DNA of 64,000 nucleotides from Rarobacter incanus (GCF_006715765.1 NZ_VFNV01000001.1:1-64000); one strand, 5' to 3'; shown: positions 9,164 through 18,901, counted from the first letter of the stretch. Notes: a model not told the origin generated them from the sequence alone. Translations and numbers: made by a program.

Positions 9164-9369
9164 AGGGCGCACTTTGGCGGTGCGTCCGCGTAGAACTATA
9201 CCAATATGGGGCCCCGTTGCAGAATCGTTGCGATGGTGGGCGTTCGTGTAGGACGGGTTTCGTGGAGCGCTGCCGGGCGCCGCGTTTGGACTACTGACGA
9301 TTCGCCATCCTTGGCTTCGCACGGCTACACTTGCCAGCGGTCGCGGTTCGGGCAAATGCCCTGAGCGAG

Positions 9370-9890
<521 letters not shown>

Positions 9891-10517
9891 ATGGCTACCC
9901 TCACCATGATCGCTGCAGACATAGTTGCGATCACCGTTTTGACATTCGCGATGTACTTCCGCCGCCACCGCAGGCGCGATCTGGTGGTCGCGTTCCTGGG
10001 CGTCAATATCGGCGTCTTGGCCGTCGCGATCGAACTGGGCCAAACGTCAGTCGGAATGGGTCTGGGCCTTGGCCTGTTCGGAGTCCTGTCAATCATCCGG
10101 CTGCGCTCGACGGAGATATCGCAACGCGAGGTCGCCTACTATTTTTCGGCCCTCGCGCTCGGCCTGATCGCGGGCTTGACCACCGCGGTCAATCCGGTCA
10201 CGCTCGCACTCATGGCGGCGATAGTCGCGGTCATGTGGATCGGGGACAGCCCGAAGATGTTGCGCGGATACCGTTCGCAGGTCGTCGTCCTCGACCATGT
10301 TTACTCGGGCAGGACCCGCATCGCGGCGGCACTCGAAGAGCTGCTCGACGCGGACATTGAGGACTTCACGGTGCAAAAGACCGACACGGTCAACGATTCA
10401 ATGATTGTCGAAGTGCGATACCGCACCAGGCCCGAACCCGCACGGGGAAGCCTAAGCGATCCCGAGGAAGCGGCGCTGGCGCGCCTGGCCGGGAGGCCGG
10501 GGGAGGTGGCACGGTGA
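9891..10517 (+). CDS. DUF4956 membrane protein, first gene of a VTC cassette
   Basis: 208 residues. Four or so hydrophobic helices occupy about residues 1-120 (start to 20, 30-50, 53-68, 84-117), followed by a soluble C-terminal domain of about 90 residues with a ferredoxin-like alternation (VVVLDHVYSGR, DIEDFTVQKTD, SMIVEVRYRTR). This is the DUF4956 pattern. The family is repeatedly found beside VTC-domain polyphosphate polymerase-like genes, as here: the next gene overlaps its stop by 4 bp with GGAGGT inside its 3' end, so translation is likely coupled. Function is unproven; a membrane partner or channel for the VTC protein is my inference. Confidence 0.85.
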   Translation: MATLTMIAADIVAITVLTFAMYFRRHRRRDLVVAFLGVNIGVLAVAIELGQTSVGMGLGLGLFGVLSIIRLRSTEISQREVAYYFSALALGLIAGLTTAVNPVTLALMAAIVAVMWIGDSPKMLRGYRSQVVVLDHVYSGRTRIAAALEELLDADIEDFTVQKTDTVNDSMIVEVRYRTRPEPARGSLSDPEEAALARLAGRPGEVAR

Positions 10518-11308
10518 ACTCGTCCATAATTTCCGATTTGGCCAAGGACCTTCCCCTCATCGGGCTGGATCAATTGCCGCCCGAGGCCGCACTACTGTCC
10601 AGGATCGACCGCAAGTACGTGATGGAACACGATCGCGCGATCGACCTTCTAAGAGCAGCGCAGCGGCGAGCGAACCAGCAGGCGGCAACCTACGGTTCAA
10701 TCGTCGCCGGCGCGCAGGCGATCGCGCGATATCAGTCGCTCTATTTCGACACGCAAGATCGCGCGAGTTACCAGGGTGCCGCCGCCCGACGCAGGCGCCG
10801 TTTCAAGGTGCGCACGCGATCGTACCTGGATACCGGCACCAGCTTCCTCGAGGTGAAGACCAGGCAAAATCGCGCCGGGTCGGTCAAAACCAGGATCCCC
10901 ATCGCCTTTGCCCCCGGCATGCACCAACTCACCGCCGTCGAACGCAACTTTGTCGATGAGCGCCTGCAGGACGCTCGGATCACGGCCACGGATGTGGGTG
11001 CGCTGGCGCCGGTCATCTCGACGCGCTACGACCGATTGAGCCTTTTGCAGCCGGACGGAGCCAGCCGCGTCACCATCGACACCGACTTGCAGTGGGGGGC
11101 GGGCGGCCAGATCACGACGGCCGGCGGGTTGGTAGTTGTCGAAACGAAATCCACAACGGGACGCAGCGAGTTCGACAGGCTCCTGTGGGAACGCAGGATC
11201 AGGCCCACGAAAATATCGAAGTTTGGCACCGGATGCGCACTGATGTGGCCGGAACTGCCGGGAAATGCTTGGGCTCGCGTCGTGCGGACCATCAACGGAG
11301 GGAAATGA
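10514..11308 (+). CDS. VTC-domain protein (polyphosphate polymerase family)
   Basis: 264-residue protein of the VTC/triphosphate tunnel fold. Expected basic and acidic tunnel residues are visible in order: RIDRKYVM, YFDTQDRASYQ, RRRRFKVRTR, FLEVKTRQ, ISTRYDRLSL, VTIDTDL, VVVETKS and KISKFGTG. In yeast this domain makes polyphosphate from ATP; most bacterial members are untested. The start is GTG at 10514, overlapping the DUF4956 stop. No signal peptide, so it should act on the cytoplasmic face near the DUF4956 membrane protein. The stop overlaps a possible ATG of the following lipoprotein gene. Confidence 0.88.
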   Translation: MNSSIISDLAKDLPLIGLDQLPPEAALLSRIDRKYVMEHDRAIDLLRAAQRRANQQAATYGSIVAGAQAIARYQSLYFDTQDRASYQGAAARRRRRFKVRTRSYLDTGTSFLEVKTRQNRAGSVKTRIPIAFAPGMHQLTAVERNFVDERLQDARITATDVGALAPVISTRYDRLSLLQPDGASRVTIDTDLQWGAGGQITTAGGLVVVETKSTTGRSEFDRLLWERRIRPTKISKFGTGCALMWPELPGNAWARVVRTINGGK

Positions 11309-11310
11309 AA

Positions 11311-13128
11311 ATGGCTACGAAACTGAAGAAGACACGCAGGCGCGTCGGTATTGCGGCGGGTGCCGCAGCGGCGCTGATCGCGCTGGCCGCGTGCGGATCG
11401 GGAACCAGCGGGACCACCAATGCTGCGACGTCAACGCCCGCAGCCCAAACCGTCGCGGCGGGCCAAACGGCCGCGGAACTGATCGCTGCGAACGCGGATG
11501 TGAACGTCGTTGATTCTTCTGCCTGGGACGGGGCAACGCCAACGGAAGTGTCCTTGTCGGGGACGAATGCCACGGTTACCGGCGACAACGCCACCTCAGT
11601 TTCCACCTCGTCTGACGGGGTCACAACGATCAGCGCCGCTGGCGTGTACCGGCTTGGCGGGGACTCTTCCGGTCGCGTTGTGATCGATGCGCGGGACGAG
11701 GCCACCGTCATCCTGATCCTGGACAACGTCACAATCGACACCGACTTGGGCCCAGCTATTCAGGTTGATTCCGCTGACGCGGTTGCACTGGTGACCGCGG
11801 CAAATTCGCAAAACACCCTCAGCGACGCTTCGTCGTACGAAGAGGACGCGGATGCTAACGCGGCGGTCTATTCGCAGGCGGATCTGACGATCGCCGGAAC
11901 CGGCGAACTGACTGTCAACGGGCGCGGGAATGATGGCATTTCGTCGCGCGACGATCTGGTGATCGCTTCGGGGACGCTCACGGTCACGGCGGCCGATGAT
12001 GCGCTGGTGGGCAAGGACGCGGTGAAGATCGTTGACGGGACCATCACGCTCAATGCCACAGGCGATGGCATCAAATCGAGTCAGGACGAGGACGATACCA
12101 AGGGATTTGTCTGGCTGGCCGGTGGCTCGGTGAGTGTGACAGCCGGAGACGATGGCGTGCAAGCGGCCACGGATGTGGCGGTCACCGGCGGCACGTATTC
12201 CGTCGCGGCCACCGACGATGGCATGCACGCGGACGTCGCCTTGAGCGTCGACGACGGGACGATCGACATAGCCAAATCCGAAGAGGGGCTTGAGGGGTTC
12301 GCGGTCACCCTGGGCGGCGGCGCCACATCGGTTGTCTCAAGTGACGACGGAATCAATGCGGCGGGCGACGCCCCGGGCACCGAAACCGATAGCACGGACG
12401 AGGCCACCGACGAATCTACAAACGCCTCTTCAGACCCCGGCAGCGCGAGCTATTCCGATGTGTCCGCGCAGACCGTAGCAACCGAGGACTCCACCGGTGA
12501 TTCCGCGAGTCAGCAGGCAACCGCCGATTCGTCGAACGGGCAGGTGCAGGCGGACGGGCAGGCGCAGGCGGACGGGCAGACGCCGGCAAATGGGCAAGGC
12601 GATGGCACGCCGCCTGCGGGGAGCGGCTCCGACAATGGCGCCGGCGGGGGGCAAGGCGGGCCCGGCGGTGGACCTGGTGGCGGCGGCGGTGATGAAGCGG
12701 ACGGCGGACAGTCCTTGACCATCACCGGCGGAACTATCACCCTGCAAGTCGGCGGCGATGGGCTCGATTCGAACGGGTCCTTGAACATCACCGGGGGGAC
12801 AACCACGATTTCGGGCCCGGCTGGTTCCGGGAACGGGGCACTCGACGCCAATGGTGATTTCACGGTGTCGGGTGGGACTCTGGTTGCCGCATGGTCCGGC
12901 GACATGTCGATCAGTCCGACGGGACAGGCGTTCGTGCAAATCTCGCTCGATTCGCAACAGGCCGCCGGATCCGAGATCGAGATAGTGGACGAGGCCGCCG
13001 CCACCGTTGCCTCCGTCACCCCGACGGAGGCTGTGAAGGCCGTATTCGTGTCGACCCCGGACATTGCGTCTGGGACGACGTATACGGCAAAGGTCGGTGA
13101 CACCACTGTGGGTAGCGCATCCGCGTAA
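11311..13128 (+). CDS. Lipoprotein with DUF4353 carbohydrate-binding-type beta repeats
   Basis: 605 residues. The N terminus has a basic stretch, a hydrophobic core and lipobox LAAC with C28, so it is anchored on the outer face of the membrane. From about residue 60 it has repeated short beta units (GELTVNGRGNDGISSRDDL, DGIKSSQDED and similar) ending in D-G-[IVL] turns, as in DUF4353 right-handed beta folds. Residues about 395-475 are a low-complexity Gly/Gln/Ala linker. ATG 11311 has GGAGGG 8 nt upstream; ATG 11305 overlaps the previous stop as ATGA and is the alternative. It is the third gene of the VTC cassette, sitting where other actinobacteria often have a CotH-type gene. Function unknown. 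Confidence 0.82.
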   Translation: MATKLKKTRRRVGIAAGAAAALIALAACGSGTSGTTNAATSTPAAQTVAAGQTAAELIAANADVNVVDSSAWDGATPTEVSLSGTNATVTGDNATSVSTSSDGVTTISAAGVYRLGGDSSGRVVIDARDEATVILILDNVTIDTDLGPAIQVDSADAVALVTAANSQNTLSDASSYEEDADANAAVYSQADLTIAGTGELTVNGRGNDGISSRDDLVIASGTLTVTAADDALVGKDAVKIVDGTITLNATGDGIKSSQDEDDTKGFVWLAGGSVSVTAGDDGVQAATDVAVTGGTYSVAATDDGMHADVALSVDDGTIDIAKSEEGLEGFAVTLGGGATSVVSSDDGINAAGDAPGTETDSTDEATDESTNASSDPGSASYSDVSAQTVATEDSTGDSASQQATADSSNGQVQADGQAQADGQTPANGQGDGTPPAGSGSDNGAGGGQGGPGGGPGGGGGDEADGGQSLTITGGTITLQVGGDGLDSNGSLNITGGTTTISGPAGSGNGALDANGDFTVSGGTLVAAWSGDMSISPTGQAFVQISLDSQQAAGSEIEIVDEAAATVASVTPTEAVKAVFVSTPDIASGTTYTAKVGDTTVGSASA

Positions 13129-13389
13129 GCCATCGGTCGACCGCGTAATCGACCCCCGGTTTCGCGGCTGTTGGCCGATAGGGCACCGGCGCCGCAGGCG
13201 CGCAACGTGATCCGTGCAAGTTGCTGGCGGGATCGCGCTGCGCGCCTGTTCTTTGTTGCGCAGGCACCCTGGTAATTACGTGCGGCGGACCGGCCCACGA
13301 CGCAAACTTGGTCGTGGTCTGCAATTTCCAGAAATGGATAGGGGAGAAAGTCCATTGATCTTGCTCATGATGCATGAAAAGCTGCCCGC

Positions 13390-14280
13390 GTGGAATCGGT
13401 AGTTGAGCACGAGCTGCGAGGGCGCATCATCGAGGAGGTTTTGTCGAATGCTGGTGCGAACGGCGGATTTCTACACCGTGATGAATTACTGAATTTCAGC
13501 GTCGACGGCCGCAAGTTCCCGCTCATCGACTTTTCACGTGGAATCCGCAACCCACGTGACTTTGCGTCAACATTTTCGGTTGTGCAGTCCGTCCACGGAC
13601 CCTACGAAGATCTTGAATCCGAAGACGGGCTATTGCATTACGCATACGAGAAGGGGGATCCGTGGGGCGGATCGAACGTCAAGCTCCGCAATGCAATTGA
13701 AACCGGGGTCCCGCTTGTCTTGTTTCGGAAAGAGACCGTCGGGATCTACACGCCGATCGCTCCGGTGTACGTTGTGGACGAGTACCCAGAGGATCGTGTC
13801 TTTGTGATCGCGCTTGATGAGGCATTCCGTTTCATGGGCGACGTGCGGCAACTCACGCCACCCCAGCGGGACTATGCGCGGCGGTTGGCGAAGGTTCGGT
13901 TGCACCAGCCCGCCTTCCGGACGCGCGTTCTCACCGCATACCGCATTCGCTGCGCGATCTGCTCCCTTGCTCATGGATCGTTGCTCGATGCAGCCCATAT
14001 AATCCCGGATTCTGAACCTGATGGGTCACCGACAGTTTCAAATGGCCTGGCGCTATGCAAGATCCATCATGCCGCTTACGACCAGGATCTCATTGGGGTA
14101 TCTCCCGATCTACGCGTAGTTGTCGATGCCGAACTGTTAGCGGAGCGGGATGGGCCAATGCTCCTTCATGGTCTTCAGGAAATGCACGGCCGTTTGCTGA
14201 CGACGCCTAGTAGATCGGTTCACCACCCTGACCGCGAAAAACTCGAATGGCGGTACAAACGATTCCTATCCTTTGCGTAG
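13390..14280 (+). CDS. HNH endonuclease, probable modification-dependent restriction enzyme
   Basis: 296 residues. The C-terminal third is an HNH nuclease with C-x2-C zinc spacing: CAIC near residue 195, DAAHIIP near 206 and NGLALCKIHHAAYD near 222. The N-terminal two thirds (FPLIDFSRGIRNP, EDGLLHYAYEKGD, NVKLRNAIETGVPLVLF) resembles the SRA-like reader domain of ScoMcrA-type type IV enzymes, which cut modified DNA. No methylase or specificity gene is nearby, as expected for type IV. The GTG at 13390 is the first start after an in-frame stop at 13375; it lacks a good ribosome site. GC is lower than in its neighbours, hinting at transfer. Specificity is inferred. Confidence 0.78.
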   Translation: MESVVEHELRGRIIEEVLSNAGANGGFLHRDELLNFSVDGRKFPLIDFSRGIRNPRDFASTFSVVQSVHGPYEDLESEDGLLHYAYEKGDPWGGSNVKLRNAIETGVPLVLFRKETVGIYTPIAPVYVVDEYPEDRVFVIALDEAFRFMGDVRQLTPPQRDYARRLAKVRLHQPAFRTRVLTAYRIRCAICSLAHGSLLDAAHIIPDSEPDGSPTVSNGLALCKIHHAAYDQDLIGVSPDLRVVVDAELLAERDGPMLLHGLQEMHGRLLTTPSRSVHHPDREKLEWRYKRFLSFA

Positions 14281-14407
14281 TTGGGAGGTACCGAGTCCTT
14301 AACATTGTCGGATGCGTGCCTACGGGGCGCACTTCGATAGCGAAATATCTTCCACAGGTTGCCCGCGCGGCGGGCCCGGGGCGCGGGCAACCTGACAGAA
14401 TCGGTTT

Positions 14408-15004
14408 ATGGAAGGCATCCTCGCGGCAGACTCGGGCCTCGTTCTTGGCATAGATGGTTTAGCGCGCCCTGGCTGGGCGGCGACCGACCCGCTCATGCGC
14501 GACTATTACGACCGTGAATGGGGAAACCCCGTGCGCGACGAGGCCGGCCTCTTCGAAAGACTATCCCTGGAGGTCTTTCAATCCGGGTTGGCATGGGCGA
14601 CTATTCTGCGAAAGCGTGAGGCATTTCGCTCCGCGTTCCGCGGGTTCGCGCCCGACGCTGTGGCGGGGTTCGACGACCGCGACGTGGACCGCCTGCTTGC
14701 GGACTCGTCGATCGTGCGCAACCGCCGCAAGATAGAGGCGACAATAGCGAATGCACAGGCGACCGTGGCGTTGCGTGCGGAGGGCGGGTTATCGGCACTC
14801 ATCTGGGGATTCGCTTCGCCGCAGCGGTACACGCCCCGCTCCGTGACGGAAATCCCCACCGAATCCCCGGAATCGGTGGCGCTCGCGAAGCAATTGCGTG
14901 ACCACGGTTTCAGGCATGTTGGTCCCGTCACGATGTTCGCGCTCATGGAGGCGGTGGGCGTCGTAAATACCCACGTCGTTGGCTCGCATCGGCGCGCTTG
15001 CTGA
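14408..15004 (+). CDS. tag: DNA-3-methyladenine glycosylase I
   Basis: Removes 3-methyladenine from alkylated DNA. The 198-residue protein has the family core LEVFQSGLAWATILRKREAF, the DRLLADSSIVRNRRKIEATI segment and the helix-hairpin region GPVTMFALMEAVGVVNTH. Of the four zinc-snap ligands of Tag (Cys, His near the N terminus; His, Cys near the C terminus) only H189 is kept: positions equivalent to the others are P21, Y34 and S193. The core catalytic Glu region is intact, so it may still be active without the zinc site. The start ATG at 14408 lies shortly after a GACAG stretch without a strong ribosome site. Confidence 0.88.
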   Translation: MEGILAADSGLVLGIDGLARPGWAATDPLMRDYYDREWGNPVRDEAGLFERLSLEVFQSGLAWATILRKREAFRSAFRGFAPDAVAGFDDRDVDRLLADSSIVRNRRKIEATIANAQATVALRAEGGLSALIWGFASPQRYTPRSVTEIPTESPESVALAKQLRDHGFRHVGPVTMFALMEAVGVVNTHVVGSHRRAC

Positions 15005-15061
15005 AGCAGGCGCGAATCCGGTCCTTGGCGGTCCGCTTGCTGGGGTGAATCGTGGATACGT

Positions 15062-15457
15062 GTGTGGGACCATGGTGCGGTGCCAAATCGAGTGAGGGTT
15101 CCCAGGTGGTTGCTGTGGGTTGCCTTCATTGGTGCGGTCGCGGTCCAGCTCTATGGCTTGTACGCGCCTGACGCCCCGGGGCCCGACGCGGGAATACCCC
15201 ATTTCGACAAGGTCGGTCACTTCTCGATTTTCGCCGCGGTCGCTGTTACGGGGACATGGCTCTGCTTCAGTTCCTGGTGGCTGGGTCTGGCATTGGTCAT
15301 CCACGCGGGAGCCTCGGAAGTGCTCCAGACAGCTTTTCTTCCTCACCGCGCCGGGGATCCGGCGGACTTCGTAACGGACCTCATCGGCATCGCTGTCGGA
15401 CTATGGGTGGGTCACCTCACCCGAAGAATGGTCGCCCCGCGCACCTCAGACTGCTAG
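15062..15457 (+). CDS. VanZ-like membrane protein
   Basis: About 131 residues with three to four membrane helices. The motifs DKVGHFSIFAAVAV and ASEVLQTAFLPHRAGDPADF followed by a final helix (TDLIGIAVGLWVG) are those of VanZ-like family proteins. Cellular role is unknown outside glycopeptide resistance clusters, and no such cluster is here. Starts at GTG 15062, 15080 or 15092 are all possible; none has a strong ribosome site. Positive residues at the C terminus (HLTRRM) suggest a cytoplasmic tail. Confidence 0.75.
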   Translation: MWDHGAVPNRVRVPRWLLWVAFIGAVAVQLYGLYAPDAPGPDAGIPHFDKVGHFSIFAAVAVTGTWLCFSSWWLGLALVIHAGASEVLQTAFLPHRAGDPADFVTDLIGIAVGLWVGHLTRRMVAPRTSDC

Positions 15458-15861
15458 CGCGGGGGCGCACGTCGTTGTGGCAATGCGACTCGGCGACGCC
15501 TTGCGGAGGTGGGGGGATTTTCGCGGGTTGTTCTCTCGGGTTGTTCTCGCGCGGTGCTTTCGTAGGGCGTTCTGTGGGGCCTTCTGTGGGGCGTTCCTCG
15601 AGAGCCTCCGCGCCGATACCAAGGTGTCTCGGACCACACCCCCACGGCCGCCCGCTTGGCAGCCGAATCGAAGAAAACGGACGCGTCCATGGGCGACGAC
15701 GCTCATCGGCCGGAGCATGTGTATTAGACTGTTGTGGTTGCGCCTGTATCGATGCAAAATTCAGTGAAATTCGCCGGAGCGAACATCGAAACGCGGTGCC
15801 ACAGGCAATCCATCATCCATAGCGCCGGTCGCGGCGCGTCAACCCGTTGGAGTACACCGAA
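15458..15861. other. Intergenic region upstream of tig
   Basis: 404 bp without a supported gene. The left half (15525-15605) is a G/T-rich stretch with imperfect direct repeats (GGTTGTTCTC twice, TTCTGTGGGG twice). The right part should hold the tig promoter; a TATTAGACT stretch near 15722 could include a -10 box, but no good -35 pairs with it. Confidence 0.45.
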
Positions 15862-17184
15862 GTGAAGAGCGCTGTCGAAACCCTTGAACCCACCAAGGTC
15901 AAGTTGACCGTTGAGGTCACCTACGACGAGCTCAAGCCGAGCATCGACGAGGCGTACAAGGTCATTGGCAACCAGATCCAGGTTCCCGGTTTCCGCAAGG
16001 GAAAGGTGCCCGCGCGCATCATTGACCAGCGCATCGGCCGCGGTGCGGTACTTGAGCAGGCCATCAATGAGTCGCTGGGCGGCTTCTACGGGGAAGCGGC
16101 ACGCGACGCGAAGCTGCGTCCGCTGGGTCGCCCGGACGTGGAAATCACCCGCGTACCCGACACCGATGACCCCACCGGAGAACTCCACTTCACGGCCGAG
16201 GTCGAGGTTCGCCCCGAAATCGAACTTCCCGAGCTAGAGACGATCACCGTCACGGTCGGCGATATCGAGGTTGCCGACGAGGACGTCGAGCAGCGACTAA
16301 CCTCGCTGCGCGAGCGCTTCGGCAGCCTAGTGGGAACCGATCGCCCGGCCGCCGACGGCGACTTTGTTGTCATCGACTTGGAAGCCAAGACCGATGACGA
16401 GGTCCTTGACACGGTCAAGGGTGTCAGCTACCAGATCGGCTCCAACACGATGCTTGACGGTCTAGATGAGGCGCTGGACGGGCTGTCTGCCGGCGAATCG
16501 ACAACGTTCGAATCGTCGTTGGTTGCGGGCGAGCACGCTGGCGCTTCCACGCAGATCACGGTGACGGTTGAGCAGGTCAAGGAGCGCCAGCTCCCCGAGG
16601 CTGACGACGACTTTGCCCAACTCGCGAGCGAGTTCGACACCCTTGCCGAACTGCGCGATGACTTGCGCGAGCAGATCGCCGAGCAGAAGAAGCAGGGACG
16701 AGCAACCGAGGCGCGCGACCTGCTGCTCGAAGAATTCAAGGGCATCGAGGTTCCGTTGCCGCAGGGAGTCATCGACGCGGAGGTCAACAATCACCTCGAG
16801 GGCGAGGGACGCCTTGAGGACGACGAGCACCGTGCCGAGGTGACCAAGGAAGTCAGCGAGGGCTTGCGCAACCAGATCGTTCTCGACACGCTGGCCGAAA
16901 AGCTCGCGGTCAAGGTTGGCCAGGGCGAATTGATCGAATTCTTGCTGAACGCGGCGCGTCAATATGGGCAGGACCCCAACGAGTTCATCAAGAACATTGA
17001 CCAATCGGGCCAGATCCCCGCGGTCGTCGCCGAGGTTGCTCGATCGAAGGGTGTAGTTCTTGCCCTCCGCGAGATCAAGGTCGTCGATGGTGCGGGAGAG
17101 GCCGTGGATCTGTCCGAGTACCTGGTTGTTCCGGAGGACGGCGAGGGCGACGACGAAGACGAAGCCGAGACCACCGAAGACTGA
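15862..17184 (+). CDS. tig: Trigger factor
   Basis: Ribosome-bound chaperone and prolyl isomerase. The N-terminal ribosome-binding domain has the signature GFRKGKVP (the loop that docks on L23). The central FKBP-like domain (about 150-240, GDFVVIDLEAK) and the long helical C-terminal arms follow, ending in an acidic tail (GEGDDEDEAETTED). Length 440 residues is normal. I chose GTG 15862 (VKSAVETLEPTKVKL) because it matches the family start and has GGAG 9 nt upstream; a TTG at 15847 opens the frame earlier. It is followed by a strong terminator, then the clpP1-clpP2-clpX run. Confidence 0.95.
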   Translation: MKSAVETLEPTKVKLTVEVTYDELKPSIDEAYKVIGNQIQVPGFRKGKVPARIIDQRIGRGAVLEQAINESLGGFYGEAARDAKLRPLGRPDVEITRVPDTDDPTGELHFTAEVEVRPEIELPELETITVTVGDIEVADEDVEQRLTSLRERFGSLVGTDRPAADGDFVVIDLEAKTDDEVLDTVKGVSYQIGSNTMLDGLDEALDGLSAGESTTFESSLVAGEHAGASTQITVTVEQVKERQLPEADDDFAQLASEFDTLAELRDDLREQIAEQKKQGRATEARDLLLEEFKGIEVPLPQGVIDAEVNNHLEGEGRLEDDEHRAEVTKEVSEGLRNQIVLDTLAEKLAVKVGQGELIEFLLNAARQYGQDPNEFIKNIDQSGQIPAVVAEVARSKGVVLALREIKVVDGAGEAVDLSEYLVVPEDGEGDDEDEAETTED

Positions 17185-17202
17185 CGCATACGCACGTTTC
17201 GA

Positions 17203-17240
17203 GGGACGCTTTCACGAAATGCCGTGAAAGCGTCCCTTTT
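17203..17240 (+). terminator. Rho-independent terminator after tig
   Basis: A perfect 14-bp stem (17203-17216 with 17223-17236), 6-nt loop, then TTTT. It lies 19 bp after the tig stop and separates tig from clpP1. Confidence 0.92.
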
Positions 17241-17346
17241 GCGTCATCCATGTCCAATGGTCACCGCGGCAAATGGGTGCGCCGTCAGCGAAACAAGGTG
17301 CGAAAGTGCGCATTCGGTCTCGTGATCGCGCTAGTGTCTCAGCGTG

Positions 17347-17361
17347 GGCCGAACTTCGGCC
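17347..17361. promoter_or_regulatory. Palindrome upstream of clpP1, possible operator
   Basis: A perfect 15-bp palindrome, GGCCGAA-C-TTCGGCC, 50 bp before the clpP1 start. It resembles a regulator binding site by symmetry only. In actinobacteria clpP1P2 is controlled by ClgR, but this site does not match the published ClgR box well, so no regulator is assigned. Confidence 0.35.
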
Positions 17362-17410
17362 GCTATGACAGGCCCGGACCATCCGGGGTCCGAACGTGTG
17401 AGGAGAAGGC

Positions 17411-18034
17411 GTGAGCGATTTTGTGCCTGAGGCAGCCCGAGGCGAAGCCGGTGGGTTCGGTCTCAACGACAGTATTTACAACAGGTTGCTCAAGGAGCGC
17501 ATCATTTGGCTCGGCTCGGAGGTTCGTGACGAGAACGCAAACGCGATTTGCGCCCAGTTGATGCTGCTCGCAGCGGAGGACCCCGAAAAGGACATCTACC
17601 TGTACATCAATTCGCCGGGCGGATCGATTACCGCCGGTATGGCGATCTACGACACCATGCAGTTCATCAAGCCCGATGTGGCCACGGTCGCCATGGGCCT
17701 CGCCGCTTCGATGGGACAGTTCCTCCTCTCGTCGGGCGCTCCGGGCAAGCGGTATGCCACCCCGCACGCGCGGATCATGATGCACCAGCCCTCCGGCGGC
17801 GTTGCAGGCACCGCCACCGACGTTCGCATCAATGCGAAGCTGATCATGCACATGAAGCAGGTGCTCTCCGAACTGACGGCGGAACAAACCGGGCAGTCGC
17901 TCGAGAAGATTCTTGCCGACAACGATCGTGACAATTGGTTCACGGCCCAGGAGGCCCTGGAATACGGCTTCATCGACCAGGTTGTGGAAACTTCGCAAGC
18001 CGTCGCCGGTGGCGGCGGAACCGCCCAGTCCTGA
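17411..18034 (+). CDS. clpP1: ATP-dependent Clp protease proteolytic subunit 1
   Basis: Serine protease subunit of the ClpP1P2 complex that, with ClpX or ClpC, degrades unfolded or tagged proteins. The catalytic triad is complete: S100 in GLAASMGQ, H125 in MMHQPSGG and D174 in NDRDNWF. 207 residues, with a GTG start and GAGGAGAAGG upstream. The clpP2 gene follows 30 bp later with its own ribosome site. As in other actinobacteria the two subunits differ and probably form a mixed tetradecamer. Confidence 0.96.
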   Translation: MSDFVPEAARGEAGGFGLNDSIYNRLLKERIIWLGSEVRDENANAICAQLMLLAAEDPEKDIYLYINSPGGSITAGMAIYDTMQFIKPDVATVAMGLAASMGQFLLSSGAPGKRYATPHARIMMHQPSGGVAGTATDVRINAKLIMHMKQVLSELTAEQTGQSLEKILADNDRDNWFTAQEALEYGFIDQVVETSQAVAGGGGTAQS

Positions 18035-18064
18035 CCAATCGCCCATCTCTTAAAGGAGTAAAAC

Positions 18065-18748
18065 GTGAGTATCGAATCACAGTATCGAGAGACTGCAAGG
18101 CGATTGGCCGGCGACGGGGGATTGATGACACCGTCAGCGCGCTACATCCTGCCGCAGTTCGAAGAACGCACGGCCTACGGAGTCAAGCACCTCGACCCGT
18201 ACACCAAGCTCTTCGAAGACCGCATCATTTTCCTCGGGGTCCAGGTTGACGACGCATCCGCGGATGACGTCATGGCGCAGATGCTCGTCTTGGAGAGCCA
18301 GGACCCGGATCTCGACATCAAGATGTACATCAATTCGCCTGGCGGTTCTTTCACCGCAATGACCGCGATCTACGACACGATGCAGTTCGTCAAGTCCCGG
18401 ATTCAAACAGTCTGCCTTGGGCAGGCGGCCAGCGCCGCATCCGTGCTGCTCGCCGCCGGGCACCCCGGCCTGCGACTCGCTTTGCCGAACGCGCGCGTGC
18501 TGATTCACCAACCCGCGATCTACGAGGGCTCGTACGCGCAGGCGACTGACATCGAGATTCAGGCGAACGAATTGGACCGGATGCGCAGCTGGCTGGAGTC
18601 AACGCTTGCCGCGCACACCGGGCAGGATATCGAGCAGGTTCGCAAGGACATCGAGCGCGACAAGATCTTGTCGGCTCAGCAGGCCAAGGAGTACGGCCTG
18701 GTCGATCAGGTCCTGGAGAGCCGCAAACCCATTGCCGTCTCGCTCTGA
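18065..18748 (+). CDS. clpP2: ATP-dependent Clp protease proteolytic subunit 2
   Basis: Second ClpP subunit, 227 residues, with a longer N-terminal region than ClpP1. S123 in GQAASAAS, H148 in LIHQPA and an Asp in ERDKIL complete the triad. The GTG start is preceded by AAAGGAG. The pairing clpP1-clpP2 directly before clpX predicts a ClpXP1P2 machine transcribed at least partly as one unit. Confidence 0.96.
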   Translation: MSIESQYRETARRLAGDGGLMTPSARYILPQFEERTAYGVKHLDPYTKLFEDRIIFLGVQVDDASADDVMAQMLVLESQDPDLDIKMYINSPGGSFTAMTAIYDTMQFVKSRIQTVCLGQAASAASVLLAAGHPGLRLALPNARVLIHQPAIYEGSYAQATDIEIQANELDRMRSWLESTLAAHTGQDIEQVRKDIERDKILSAQQAKEYGLVDQVLESRKPIAVSL

Positions 18749-18901
18749 TCAAGGTTGCCCCGTTTTCGGGGCGGCATGCTGACTTTCGCTGCGAGTTAGT
18801 GTGCAATGGGTAGACCAGATGAGTGGATTGATCCCCGCGTTTGATCGGTCGGGGCAACGGTGGACGCCGTTTCCCCGACCGGCGGCATTGGAAGGAAAGT
18901 G

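Noticed and set aside
12510-13355. 281-residue minus-strand ORF opposite the DUF4353 lipoprotein
   Set aside because: Its Pro/Cys-rich sequence is the antisense of the Gly-rich linker; no ribosome site or family.
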